From positions 53,737 through 117,736 of the forward strand of contig CACJRN010000004.1 of the NCBI GenBank assembly GCA_902595845.1: a DNA stretch of 64,000 nt, written 5' to 3'. Position numbers and translations under genes: made by a program. Of the stretch, positions 40,417-50,862 are shown one piece after another. The number at the start of each line of letters is the position of its first letter. The first letter of the stretch is position 1. The notes below the pieces were generated by a model. It worked only from the letters and a program-made list of their open reading frames with translations, searched no databases and was not told the DNA's origin. Source of the stretch: an uncultured Gammaproteobacteria bacterium (GTDB lineage: Bacteria; Pseudomonadota; Gammaproteobacteria; Steroidobacterales; UBA11654).

Positions 40417-41907
40417 ATGACATCAATTATTAATCATTGGATTAACGGTGAATTACAACCATCAGCATCTGAAAGATATGGTGATGTATTCAATCCTGCA
40501 ACAGGAGAAGTCAGCGCATCGGTCTCAATGGGTAATTCTGATGATCTAGAAAAAGCAGTTGAATCTGCTTCAAAAGCATTTGAGACTTGGTCACAAACCT
40601 CTGTGACAAAACGTGCTCAGATTTTCTTCAAATACAAAGAGTTACTTGAATCAAATAGAGAAGAGCTAATAGATCTCATTACGGCAGAACATGGAAAAGT
40701 TGCTGCCGATGCTGCAGGATCTTTGCAGAGGGGCATTGAAGTCGTTGATTTTGTATGTGGCATCCCTCATTTGCTAAAAGGCGAATTCAGTGAGCAAGTT
40801 GGGACGGGCATCGATTGCTATTCTACGCGACAGCCAATCGGGGTTTGTTCTGGTGTAACACCATTTAATTTTCCAGCAATGGTACCGATGTGGATGTTTC
40901 CGATTGCCATTGCTTGTGGGAATACGTTTATCTTAAAACCTTCAGAAAAGGATCCATCATGTGCAATGAAACTTGCTGAACTTCTGCAAGAGGCTGGATT
41001 ACCCAAGGGGGTCTTAAATGTATTAAATGGCGATAAGGAAATAGTCGATGCCATTTTAGATCACCCTTCAATTAAGACATTTAGTTTTGTTGGTTCAACT
41101 CCTGTAGCCCAATATGTGCATGAGAAAGCATCAGCCAATGGAAAGAGAGTTCAAGCATTGGGAGGAGCAAAGAATCATGCAATTGTTCTTGAGGATGCGT
41201 CGCTTGATCAAACTGCGAATGCGATCATTGGAGCGGCATATGGCTCAGCAGGAGAAAGATGCATGGCAATTTCAGTTGTGGTGGCTGTAGAGAGTGTTGC
41301 TGATGAACTTTGTGGTCTTTTAACCAAAAAAGCTGAGTCACTGAGAATAGGTCCAGGAAATGAACCTGAAAATGAAATGGGACCGCTCATAACAGATGAT
41401 CATAAAAATAAAGTCATTGATTATATTCAACAAGGTGAAGACGCTGGAGCAACTATCTTATTGGATGGTCGTGATCATGAGGTCACAAGCAAACCCGGAT
41501 TTTTCCTAGGTCCCACACTCTTTGATCATGTCAATCCAGAGATGAGCATCTATAAGGAAGAAATATTTGGTCCGGTTCTAGTTGTGCTCAGAGTGAAAGA
41601 TTTTAATGCTGCCATTAAATTAGCGAATGAGCACCAATTTGGAAACGGAGTCGCCATTTTTACAAATCAAGGCTCAAAGGCTAGAGAATTTGTTCACTCA
41701 GTCGAGGTTGGAATGGTTGGAATCAATGTCGCAATACCTGTGCCACTGTCTTTTTATACATTTGGTGGATGGAAAGATTCAATTTTTGGTTCATCTAATA
41801 TTTATGGGATGGACGGGATTAGGTTTTTTACAAGAACGAAAACAGTTACAGCCAGATGGGTTGATGATGATGGATCAATTAATCTCTCAATGCCAACAGT
41901 TAAGTAG
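40417..41907 (+). CDS. mmsA: CoA-acylating methylmalonate/malonate-semialdehyde dehydrogenase
   Basis: GVTPFNFPAMVPMWMFPIAIACGNTFILKPSEKDPS, GSAGERCMAISVVV; family-specific. Confidence 0.93.
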   Translation: MTSIINHWINGELQPSASERYGDVFNPATGEVSASVSMGNSDDLEKAVESASKAFETWSQTSVTKRAQIFFKYKELLESNREELIDLITAEHGKVAADAAGSLQRGIEVVDFVCGIPHLLKGEFSEQVGTGIDCYSTRQPIGVCSGVTPFNFPAMVPMWMFPIAIACGNTFILKPSEKDPSCAMKLAELLQEAGLPKGVLNVLNGDKEIVDAILDHPSIKTFSFVGSTPVAQYVHEKASANGKRVQALGGAKNHAIVLEDASLDQTANAIIGAAYGSAGERCMAISVVVAVESVADELCGLLTKKAESLRIGPGNEPENEMGPLITDDHKNKVIDYIQQGEDAGATILLDGRDHEVTSKPGFFLGPTLFDHVNPEMSIYKEEIFGPVLVVLRVKDFNAAIKLANEHQFGNGVAIFTNQGSKAREFVHSVEVGMVGINVAIPVPLSFYTFGGWKDSIFGSSNIYGMDGIRFFTRTKTVTARWVDDDGSINLSMPTVK

Positions 41908-41921
41908 AAAGGAGTTTTGAC

Positions 41922-43049
41922 ATGTTGATTGGTGTACCAAAGGAAATTAAATCAGATGAATACAGAATTGGGCTAACTCCGGAGAGTGTTGAGATGCTAA
42001 CTCAATCTGGACATGAAGTCATGATTGAGCAAAATGCTGGATTAGGTATTGGTAAGGACAATAAAGATTACGAAGATGCAGGTGCTGAGATTGTTACGAC
42101 AAGAGAAGAAATTTTTCAAAGAGCAGAAATGATCGTAAAGGTAAAAGAGCCTCAGCTTGATGAGTGTGCTTTATTGAGATCCGATCAAATTCTATTTACA
42201 TATCTTCATTTGGCTCCAGACCCTGAGCAAGTCAAAGCACTTCTGGCCTCTGGCTGCAGAGCAATCGCTTATGAGTCAGTCAAAGCCGATGACGGATCAT
42301 ATCCATTGCTGACCCCAATGAGTGAAGTTGCTGGAAGAATGGCTGTTCAAGCTGGAGCGACATGTCTTGAGAAAGCAAAAGGAGGATTGGGGCGATTGAT
42401 CGGTGGTGTGACCAATGTCGATCCCGCAGAAGTGGTGGTGATTGGAGGAGGAGTTGTTGGATACAACTCGATCGAGATTGCGATTGGCATGCAAGCCAAT
42501 GTCACTGTTTTAGATAAGTCAGCAGAGCGTTTGGATCAATTGGAGTCAATTTTTGGGGACAAGCTTAATGCGGTGCTTGCCACAGATAAAAACAACCATG
42601 AATGCATAAAAGCCGCAGATATTGTCATCGGAGCTGTGTATATTCCGGGGGCATCTGCACCCAAATTAATCAGTCGAGAGTTGGTAAAATCAATGAAAGA
42701 TGGCTCAGTCTTTGTTGATGTTGCAATCGATCAGGGAGGCTGCTCGGAGACTTCAAAACCAACCACTCATTCAGAGCCCACTTATGTTGAAGAAGGAGTG
42801 CTGCATTATTGTGTAGCAAATATGCCTGGCGCCGTTCCTATGACTTCAACATATGCATTGAATAATGCGACAATTTCATATGTATTGAGCCTTGCCAACA
42901 ATGGATTCAATGCGGCACTTACTCTTGATGATGGATTTTGTGAAGGACTGAATATACATACCGGTAAAGTCACTATTGCTGCAGTCGCTGAAGAGCATGG
43001 TTATGAGTACCATGAACCCATCGACCTGATCAAAGGCCTCAGTGAGTAA
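41922..43049 (+). CDS. ald: alanine dehydrogenase
   Basis: MLIGVPKEIKSDEYRIGLTP, VVIGGGVVGYNSIEIAIGM, NMPGAVPMTSTYALNN. Confidence 0.96.
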   Translation: MLIGVPKEIKSDEYRIGLTPESVEMLTQSGHEVMIEQNAGLGIGKDNKDYEDAGAEIVTTREEIFQRAEMIVKVKEPQLDECALLRSDQILFTYLHLAPDPEQVKALLASGCRAIAYESVKADDGSYPLLTPMSEVAGRMAVQAGATCLEKAKGGLGRLIGGVTNVDPAEVVVIGGGVVGYNSIEIAIGMQANVTVLDKSAERLDQLESIFGDKLNAVLATDKNNHECIKAADIVIGAVYIPGASAPKLISRELVKSMKDGSVFVDVAIDQGGCSETSKPTTHSEPTYVEEGVLHYCVANMPGAVPMTSTYALNNATISYVLSLANNGFNAALTLDDGFCEGLNIHTGKVTIAAVAEEHGYEYHEPIDLIKGLSE

Positions 43050-44084
43050 ATGGCAAATTTAACTCATTTGAGTCCCATAAGGGACCATCTTGGAAGACCG
43101 CTGAAAGACCTTAGAATTTCTGTTATGGATCGCTGTAACTTCAGATGTATCTATTGCATGCCAGAGGAGAAGTTTCACTCAGGCTTTAATTTTCTCAAGT
43201 CCAGTGAGAGGTTGTCATTTGATGAGATTTTAAGAGTCACCAAGCTTTTTACTGATTTAGGCGTGAGCAAGATCAGGATCACAGGCGGTGAACCTTTATT
43301 GAGAGTAAATTTAACTGAACTCATAGGCGATCTATCAACACTCAAAAAGATTGAGGATATTGCTCTTACAACAAATGGAGTTTTACTGAAGAAATACTCA
43401 GAGGAGCTTAAAGCATGTGGATTGAATCGAATCACTGTGAGTCTTGATTCAATTGATCCAGAGCAATTTAGGAAAATGTCAGGAGGAAGAGGTAATCTTG
43501 AAACAGTGTTGGAGGGCATCAATGCAGCACTCTCTGTTGGCTTTAAGAAACTAAAAATCAACGCGGTCATAAAAAGAGGCACAAATGATGATCAAGTGAT
43601 TGAGATGATTGATTATTTTAAAGATCAATCAGTCATCATTCGTTTTATCGAGTACATGGATGTTGGTAATTTGAATCAGTGGAAACTGAATGAGACAGTC
43701 GGCAGTGATGAGATTATTAAAAAACTTTCACAGAAGTGGCAATTAGATCCACTCGATAAGAACTATGAAGGAGAGACCGCTCAGAGATATCAGATTAGCG
43801 GAAGTGAAACCGAAATTGGCTTGATTTCTTCTGTAACAAAACCGTTTTGTGGTTCTTGTACCAGAGCAAGATTGTCATCGGATGGCAAGCTTTATAATTG
43901 CTTGTTTGCATCGGAAGGCAAAGACATCAGAAGCTGGGTTCGTGATGGCAAGTCAGATGAATATATAAAAAATGAACTCGCATCGATATGGAAAGAAAGA
44001 AGAGATAGATACAGTGAATTAAGATATAGCGAGGAGATCGATAACACCGATGAAAAAGTAGAAATGTATTACATAGGTGGATAG
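43050..44084 (+). CDS. moaA: GTP 3',8-cyclase
   Basis: Radical SAM CNFRCIYC, ITGGEPLLR, C-terminal CGSCTRARLSSDGKLYNCLF. Confidence 0.97.
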   Translation: MANLTHLSPIRDHLGRPLKDLRISVMDRCNFRCIYCMPEEKFHSGFNFLKSSERLSFDEILRVTKLFTDLGVSKIRITGGEPLLRVNLTELIGDLSTLKKIEDIALTTNGVLLKKYSEELKACGLNRITVSLDSIDPEQFRKMSGGRGNLETVLEGINAALSVGFKKLKINAVIKRGTNDDQVIEMIDYFKDQSVIIRFIEYMDVGNLNQWKLNETVGSDEIIKKLSQKWQLDPLDKNYEGETAQRYQISGSETEIGLISSVTKPFCGSCTRARLSSDGKLYNCLFASEGKDIRSWVRDGKSDEYIKNELASIWKERRDRYSELRYSEEIDNTDEKVEMYYIGG

Positions 44085-44119
44085 ATTGTTCTAATGAAGC
44101 AAAGAATGGAGAAAAAAAG

Positions 44120-45757
44120 ATGAAGGGATTGATGATGGATACGCCATTAATGATTGGCTCAATAATGGATCATGCCGATAAGAATTTTCCTGACCAAGAG
44201 ATCGTTTCGGTCGTGGCGGATCAGCCAGACTTTAGGTATACATTCAAAGAGGCTTTCCAGAGAACAAGGCAGTTGGGAAATGCACTTAAGTCATTGGGGA
44301 TTGATATCGGTGATCGTGTTGGGACACTTGCATGGAATGATCACAGACACTTCGAGCTTTACTATGCCATTTCTTCATCAGGAGCCATTTGCCATACCGT
44401 TAACCCACGATTATTCCCTGAGCAACTCATATACATTATGAATCATGCTGAAGACAAAGTTGTTTTTTGTGACCCCATGTTTGTTCCATTGCTTGAGAGC
44501 ATTCAAGACCAGTTAGAGAGTATTGAGCATTTCATTGTTTTAACTTCTGAAGACTCAATGCCAGATTCATCCCTGAAGGGATTGTTATGCTATGAATCCA
44601 TTCTGGCTAAAGAATCAGATGAGATAGAATGGCCTGAGTTTGATGAGACCACTGCAAGTGGCATGTGTTATACATCGGGAACCACAGGAGACCCAAAAGG
44701 CGTTCTCTATAACCACCGAGCTACTGTTCTGCATGCATATGCGGCTGGTCTGCCTGATGTCTTTGGCGTTTCAGCAACGGATGTCATTTTGCCGATCGTT
44801 CCAATGTTTCATGTCAATTCTTGGGGTTCGATTTATGTCGGCCCAATGGTTGGCAGCAAGATCGTGCTTCCTGGACCTAAAATGGGTGACGGAGAAACGC
44901 TGCAACAACTCATTGAAGCAGAGAAAGTCACAATCTCTATGGGTGTGCCAACTGTATGGTTGAATTTATTACAGTTCCTAGAAGAGTCAGGAAAAACCGT
45001 GCCAACACTTAAAAGAGTGGTTGTTGGAGGTGCAGCATGCCCTTCATCTGTGATGACAGAGATGCAGGAAAAACATGGTGTTTATGTTCATGTTGCATGG
45101 GGCATGACTGAAATGAGCCCGCTTGGGACTTTCAATACTTTCAGAACTGGTATGGAACATCTCGAAGGAGAAGAACTTCTTGAAATGAAGTTGAAAGCTG
45201 GACGAGGTGTATTCGGTGCTGAGATGAAGATAACAGATGATGACAACAATGAGCTTCCTTGGGACGGAGTTGCTTTTGGAAGTCTAAAAGTAAGGGGTGC
45301 TTGGATACTGAATGAATACTTCAAGGCAGAACCAGGTTCGACTCTAGAAGATGACGGTTGGTTTGAGACCGGTGATGTTGCAACAATTGATCCAAATGGG
45401 TTTATGGCCATTACAGACCGAACAAAAGATGTCATTAAATCTGGTGGAGAATGGATCAGTTCAATCGATCTTGAAAACACTGCCACGGATCACCCAAAGG
45501 TTGCTGAGTCTGCTGTGATTGGGGTATACCATCCACAATGGACTGAAAGACCATTGCTTCTTGTGCAAACAAAAGAGGGCGAGAGTGTTTCTAAAGAAGA
45601 GATTCTTGCGTGGTTTGATGGAAAAGTTGCTAAATGGTGGATCCCAGATGATGTTGTATTTGTGGATTCATTGCCTCATACAGCAACAGGAAAGATCCAA
45701 AAGTTTGAGTTACGACAAGAGTTCAAAGATTATAAATTACCAAATACAGAGGACTAG
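44120..45757 (+). CDS. fatty acyl-/acyl-CoA synthetase (AMP-forming)
   Basis: [63 protein letters not shown]. Confidence 0.93.
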   Translation: MKGLMMDTPLMIGSIMDHADKNFPDQEIVSVVADQPDFRYTFKEAFQRTRQLGNALKSLGIDIGDRVGTLAWNDHRHFELYYAISSSGAICHTVNPRLFPEQLIYIMNHAEDKVVFCDPMFVPLLESIQDQLESIEHFIVLTSEDSMPDSSLKGLLCYESILAKESDEIEWPEFDETTASGMCYTSGTTGDPKGVLYNHRATVLHAYAAGLPDVFGVSATDVILPIVPMFHVNSWGSIYVGPMVGSKIVLPGPKMGDGETLQQLIEAEKVTISMGVPTVWLNLLQFLEESGKTVPTLKRVVVGGAACPSSVMTEMQEKHGVYVHVAWGMTEMSPLGTFNTFRTGMEHLEGEELLEMKLKAGRGVFGAEMKITDDDNNELPWDGVAFGSLKVRGAWILNEYFKAEPGSTLEDDGWFETGDVATIDPNGFMAITDRTKDVIKSGGEWISSIDLENTATDHPKVAESAVIGVYHPQWTERPLLLVQTKEGESVSKEEILAWFDGKVAKWWIPDDVVFVDSLPHTATGKIQKFELRQEFKDYKLPNTED

Positions 45758-45789
45758 AAAACCTCAATATAATCAAATCAGTCGAAGAG

Positions 45790-46221
45790 ATGGGTAACAA
45801 AGAAGAAATCCTAAAAATGCTATCTGGTAATAAGCCACCTTGCTTAGAGACCCTAAGAGGCAATGTCACTGTGTTTGATGAAAAGGAAAAAACAGTGACA
45901 ATGGAGTTTGATGCAATCCCAGAGTTTTGTCATTCAGAAGCACAAATTGTACAAGGCGGTTTTGTTACAGGAATGTTAGATGCTTCAATGGCTCATCTTG
46001 TCATTATTCTGGAGGAGTTTAAGTACAATCCTGTTTCATTGGACATCAACGTGAGCTTTATTAGACCGGCTCATCCGGGTCTATTGATTGTTAAATCAAG
46101 AATACTCAGAATGGGAAAAAGCATTGCATTCATGTACGCAACCATGAAGCAGGGAGAAGAGATGGTAGCATCTGCAACATCTACATTAAAATTGATACCT
46201 GTCTCAAAAAGGCCACTTTAA
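45790..46221 (+). CDS. PaaI-type hotdog-fold thioesterase
   Basis: QGGFVTGMLDASMAHLV, hotdog pattern; adjacent to CoA ligase. Confidence 0.85.
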   Translation: MGNKEEILKMLSGNKPPCLETLRGNVTVFDEKEKTVTMEFDAIPEFCHSEAQIVQGGFVTGMLDASMAHLVIILEEFKYNPVSLDINVSFIRPAHPGLLIVKSRILRMGKSIAFMYATMKQGEEMVASATSTLKLIPVSKRPL

Positions 46222-46233
46222 GAATTGATAAAA

Positions 46234-47136
46234 TTATTGAGCAGGAATCGTATTTTTTACTGCCTGATCTGAGTCTTTATTCCTCGTTAAGAGCATTACC
46301 CCAAGTCCAGTGATCATAAGGGAGAGAAAAGGCTCAAAAGGCCAAAAAGGCAACCACAATTCAAACGTTGCTGACCAAGAGAAAAATGTAAGATATTCTG
46401 AGAGAATTGCTTGCCAATAAAGACTAGTGACTGACATTGTTAGGCCAAGCAAAACCACGAAGATACCAAAATATTGATCCATCATATTTTTGTTGGTCAA
46501 TTTTTCATATCTCATTTTTCCCCAAGCAACTATCCTTGCCAGAAATGCCAAAAAGCCCATCCAATAAAAAAGGTAATCAATCATCAATGGATTCCCATAG
46601 TATGAAATTGCCCACCAGTAGACACTGAAAGGATAGGCCCAAAGAAAATAAACACCCGTTTTATGGATGATTCTCCATTGGCTTGAGCTAACCATCTTGC
46701 TTCCAAACTTAAAAGAGGTCAGCACCATTGCCATCAAGAATATATATCCAATACTGCCTTCAATTTCATCTCTAAAGTAATAGACTTCTGAAAAGTAATA
46801 ATCATGAAAGTAATAAGACATGATGAAAATAAATAAGCCCTGCCAAGCCATGGCAACTGCAAAGACCAGCCCAATGTATTTTCTATTCCTCATCAGCCAA
46901 CGCGTGAATGCATTAGGGAATAATATCTGCAATGAAGAAATAGCAATGACAAGATAAATAAAAGGAACAGCCTATCTGACAGAAAAACTGATCATCTCTG
47001 ATATTTCCGCTCCAGTGATCGATTCGAAGCTCAAAAGTGGAACAAACATAAAGGCCGAAATCGGTAATGAGATTAGGAAGAACAGATTCCAGTTATTCAC
47101 CCACTTGTTTTTCAATAATTCCTTCAATTCAGACAT
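46234..47136 (-). pseudogene. ferric-reductase-like transmembrane protein interrupted by in-frame TAG at codon 55 (46972-46974)
   Basis: Reading minus strand from ATG 47136: MSELKELLKNKWVNNWNLFFLISLPISAFMFVPLLSFESITGAEISEMISFSVR*AVPFIYLVIAISSLQILFPNAFTRWLMRNRKY... continuing in the same frame to 46234. The ORF track only lists the 3' part from an unlikely TTG start. Confidence 0.75.
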
Positions 47137-47203
47137 TTTTTTAAATTATGATTCAATCAGCCTATACGAGCTTTTGCCAACATGATAGTCTTTTGATGAG
47201 CTC

Positions 47204-47398
47204 ATGTTGATCAATAAACTTAAACTCTTTTTTCTATCTTTGATGCCAATACTGGCGTGCATATTTTTGTTATATTGGCTCGAATCAAATGGCATATTAA
47301 CAATTGAGTTTGAACACAGAGGCAAATTATCCGTAATTACGCTTTCGATCGGTCTGATCTGCTCTTTAATGGTGCACTCATTCCTCAGCAAGAAATGA
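47204..47398 (+). CDS. possible small membrane protein (two TM segments)
   Basis: 64-aa ORF with two hydrophobic stretches in an otherwise unassigned gap; no recognised family. Confidence 0.35.
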   Translation: MLINKLKLFFLSLMPILACIFLLYWLESNGILTIEFEHRGKLSVITLSIGLICSLMVHSFLSKK

Positions 47399-47412
47399 TT
47401 CATTTTCTCATT

Positions 47413-48048
47413 CTATGAGTTATATCGTATGACCATATTATTGGTCATCTCTTTCTTTATTGATGTCTCAGGTCCGTGACCTGTGATAACGGTGGTTGAT
47501 TCGTCAAGCGTATAAATTTTATTTTGAATGGATGACTTTAGCTTTTTAAAATCTCCACCAGGTAAATCAGTTCTTCCCACCGAACCATTGAATAGAGTAT
47601 CACCAGCAACAAGTAAATCGGCTGAATCAAAATGAAAACTCACAGATCCCGGAGTATGACCTGGAGTATGCAGACATACCCCATCACAATGAACCAAGTC
47701 TTGCTCATCCTCAATCTTAAAATCAGGAGGAGGGGTGGGTTTAAATTCTATATTGAAATAGCTGCATTGCATTTCAAGGCTATCCCATAGGAATCGATCA
47801 TCATCGTGCAAATAAATTGGCGCTCCTGTCTTTTCTTTTATTTCAGCTGATGCTAGAAAGTGATCAAAATGTGCATGTGTGTGATATATGCCTTCCAATT
47901 CTATCTTCATCTCTTCTAGGGTTTGCATTATGAGCTCAGGATCGCCACCAGGATCAATCAGGTAACCTTTGCCTGTCTCAGTATTGCCAAGAATGGTGCA
48001 ATTGCATTGCAATGGACCCACTGGAAAGCTTTTATGAATAATTGTCAT
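47413..48048 (-). CDS. MBL-fold metallohydrolase (glyoxalase II-like)
   Basis: YHTHAHFDHFLA, HTPGHTPGSVSFH, GDTLFNGSVGRTDLPGG. Confidence 0.92.
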   Translation of the reverse strand: MTIIHKSFPVGPLQCNCTILGNTETGKGYLIDPGGDPELIMQTLEEMKIELEGIYHTHAHFDHFLASAEIKEKTGAPIYLHDDDRFLWDSLEMQCSYFNIEFKPTPPPDFKIEDEQDLVHCDGVCLHTPGHTPGSVSFHFDSADLLVAGDTLFNGSVGRTDLPGGDFKKLKSSIQNKIYTLDESTTVITGHGPETSIKKEMTNNMVIRYNS

Positions 48049-48128
48049 GTGATTTTAAATTTAATATGTGGCTATAATATCAGTAAGTAAATATTGTAAA
48101 AAATATATCTGTGAAATAGGGGATTTCA

Positions 48129-49892
48129 TTGAAAAAGATTAATTTTCTCATTCTATCGCTTTTTTGTTTATTGCTCATAAACGCATGCTCTCAATATTCT
48201 TCACAACTTGATCCCAGGGATCAGAATATAGAGAGAGTAGGAGTGCTTTATGTTTCTCACGGTGGCAATGAGGTATTCAATGAGAAAGGCATATGGGATG
48301 TTACCGTTCAAATCTTCTCATATGACGAAAACAGCCCTTTATATCGTTCCATTCTTTGGAATGAGGAGTTTTGGCCGAAACTTTTAAAATATGGAAATGC
48401 ACAAAAAAATCTTGGCAAATATTCATTTGAATATGAACGAATCGGCGGAAGAGATCCTTATCCAGCAGCAAAAAGGAAAGTAACAAAGGAGTTGATCAAG
48501 GCCCTCAATCGAAGAGAGGGAAATATGGATGTTGATTTCATTGTAGATAAGATGACCTGGATCAGCCCTGAGATTGATGAAATTGCACATCCAAGAAGAC
48601 TTTATAATCCAGGCGTGGAAGACGGTTCGACTCTTCGTTTTTGTGACAACGATTGGAGAAGATGCAGACTCAATCGATTCGATGTTGATGGGCCAGTGGA
48701 GAGATTATTATCGGTTGGTGTTGATCGGATCATCATGATTGATCTCACCACGGCAGGCGCCCGATTCTCAAAAACATACGACAGTTACATGATTGCAAGG
48801 ACTCTGATCAATGAACACAATGAAAGAAACAATGAAAACGTCGTTCTCGAATGGGCCAATGATCCAATGTCTGCAATGGATGCCTCTTATCCGGATGCTG
48901 ATCCAAAATGGACAAGGTCTTCAAGGCAATTTAAATCCAATCCAATGATTGATATCCAATCTTATCCTAATCCTGTTATTTCTGATCCTCGATTGGCTGA
49001 CTTTCATGTAGAGGGTATTGAGCAAAAATTCAGTCAGAAAATACCAATCAAGGAAACAGGGATTTTATTGGTGAACCACGGAATTTTCCCTGGAAATGAG
49101 CTTTTTGACCCGAAGATCAACGATACACTCATTCTCAATAACAATATCAAAGACACCCTCCTGCAAAAATATCCGGATTTAAGTTCGGCAAATATTTTGG
49201 GCGGTTGGTTTGGCGATCTGACGGTTAATGAGGACTTGGAAGGTCGAAGTAAGCTTGAGCGATCTAGAGAGATGCGAGGAGAAAATCTTGGATATATTCG
49301 TTTTCTTGATGAAGAGTCTGGGCCAAAAGATGAAATGGGATATCGCTATTGGGAAGGGCTTGAGGCTTTAAAGAACAATGGGGTCAAGCACATCGTTATC
49401 GCTTTTCCTCAGATTACAGAAAATTCAGTTTTGAATCTTGTCGAAGTGCCCAATCAAATGGCAAAAGAGATTGGTTACAAGGGCTGGCTAGAGCATGGCG
49501 GTTATGATTTTAATCGTTATCCAAAAGTTGGACATCCCTTCGCTGATTATTGGGGAGTTTGGGTAAGAACAATGTGCAAGAACGTCAATAATCCGGAGAT
49601 TCAAGAGCCGTGTTGTTTTGAAATGGGAGGTTGTGAAAACGGCCAACCTTATCCTCCGTTAAGGCAGGTAGCGAGCAACCAAAAAATCGATGATCTGGAT
49701 CCTTCACTTGCTTATGACGTTTCGGCATACGGGCATCTTGGATTTGATCCGAATTTGGGTCCAGCCAATGAAAACTTTGCTGTTCAAGACCAATACGATG
49801 GAACTTGGGCCATGTGGGAAGTGGTTGATGATCACAAAGCTGTGGCAGCGTTTCTTGCCGATAAGATCATTGAACATATAGAATCAAAATAA
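48129..49892 (+). CDS. lipoprotein with two ferrochelatase/CbiX-like halves
   Basis: Lipobox LLINAC; half 1 VGVLYVSHGGNEVFNEKG, half 2 GILLVNHGIFPGNELFDPKINDT; function unknown. Confidence 0.55.
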   Translation: MKKINFLILSLFCLLLINACSQYSSQLDPRDQNIERVGVLYVSHGGNEVFNEKGIWDVTVQIFSYDENSPLYRSILWNEEFWPKLLKYGNAQKNLGKYSFEYERIGGRDPYPAAKRKVTKELIKALNRREGNMDVDFIVDKMTWISPEIDEIAHPRRLYNPGVEDGSTLRFCDNDWRRCRLNRFDVDGPVERLLSVGVDRIIMIDLTTAGARFSKTYDSYMIARTLINEHNERNNENVVLEWANDPMSAMDASYPDADPKWTRSSRQFKSNPMIDIQSYPNPVISDPRLADFHVEGIEQKFSQKIPIKETGILLVNHGIFPGNELFDPKINDTLILNNNIKDTLLQKYPDLSSANILGGWFGDLTVNEDLEGRSKLERSREMRGENLGYIRFLDEESGPKDEMGYRYWEGLEALKNNGVKHIVIAFPQITENSVLNLVEVPNQMAKEIGYKGWLEHGGYDFNRYPKVGHPFADYWGVWVRTMCKNVNNPEIQEPCCFEMGGCENGQPYPPLRQVASNQKIDDLDPSLAYDVSAYGHLGFDPNLGPANENFAVQDQYDGTWAMWEVVDDHKAVAAFLADKIIEHIESK

Positions 49893-49915
49893 AGAAAAAA
49901 TAGAGGAAGAAGATA

Positions 49916-50782
49916 ATGGCTTTAAAAATTCAAAGACGAAATTTCATACTTGGACTTGGACTTGCAAGTTTAATGAGTCATGAAGAAGTGAATGCAAGAG
50001 TTACAGGCATTATTCCTGATAATATACCCGATCTCAATTTACCGGTGAATAATGTAACCAGCATGCTTCGTATGCAAGCGACAATCGGGAACGAGGAACA
50101 GATTCCTTGGCACTATACAGGAATTCTTTGGGCTCAGAAGCATTCTGAACAGCCCATACCAATGGTTAAAATCGAGGGCATGGAGAGCTATAAAGTCATA
50201 CCGCTGGAGGATGGATCATATGAGATATTAGGAAACATGGTGACATTTTTCAGAGACATTGAGACTGGCGAGATGATCGATGAATACAAAAACCCTTTTA
50301 CTGGCAAAACAAACAAAGTGGAGCCAAATCTCAGAAAAGCAACTAGCATTGGCAGAGGTCTCAATATTTCCACTATGGGTATAAGACCTACATCATTTAT
50401 AGACAAGATGCCTGACAAGCCTCTTTTGATAGATTGGAATTTTGGGGCAGATACGGTATGGATGCAAAATCAGACTGCATATCCACCTGGATTGACACCA
50501 CCTAGATTGCAACGATTCACGATGTTTTCTCCATTGGATAAATTCGTCGATCAATCAATTCTTTCGTTGCCGACTATGTTTACCGCAACAGTTCTGATGC
50601 CATATTTGCATTGGATGGACATGGATGATGAGGAAGGCCACACGCTCTGGCATGCCTCAGGAGTGAAACTGAACGACATGAGTGAGTTACCAGAAGAATA
50701 TAGCTCAAGGCTTATGAGTGAATACAGTGATTACTCTTACTTCGATCTAACTAAAGATTCAGGGCCTGTCACTTACGAATAG
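49916..50782 (+). CDS. DUF1838-family protein with Tat-like leader
   Basis: QRRNFILGLGLASL leader; TGEMIDEYKNPFTGKTNKVEP matches paralogue at 34195. Confidence 0.75.
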   Translation: MALKIQRRNFILGLGLASLMSHEEVNARVTGIIPDNIPDLNLPVNNVTSMLRMQATIGNEEQIPWHYTGILWAQKHSEQPIPMVKIEGMESYKVIPLEDGSYEILGNMVTFFRDIETGEMIDEYKNPFTGKTNKVEPNLRKATSIGRGLNISTMGIRPTSFIDKMPDKPLLIDWNFGADTVWMQNQTAYPPGLTPPRLQRFTMFSPLDKFVDQSILSLPTMFTATVLMPYLHWMDMDDEEGHTLWHASGVKLNDMSELPEEYSSRLMSEYSDYSYFDLTKDSGPVTYE

Positions 50783-50862
50783 AGCCATTTTGACAAGCAT
50801 TCATTTGGTAAGGCAGCACTTATTGATATAATGCTTTTCAAATATTCAATGATTGATGTGCT

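Noticed and set aside
43175-43582. 135-aa minus-strand ORF inside moaA, and the similar ORF at 45088-45486 inside the CoA ligase
   Set aside because: Antisense shadow ORFs of well-conserved genes.
46972-46974. TAG read as pyrrolysine or another recoded amino acid
   Set aside because: No pyl genes in window, other genes use TAG as a normal stop (for example sspA and lpxC), and the protein family has no known recoding; nonsense mutation, error or readthrough are simpler.
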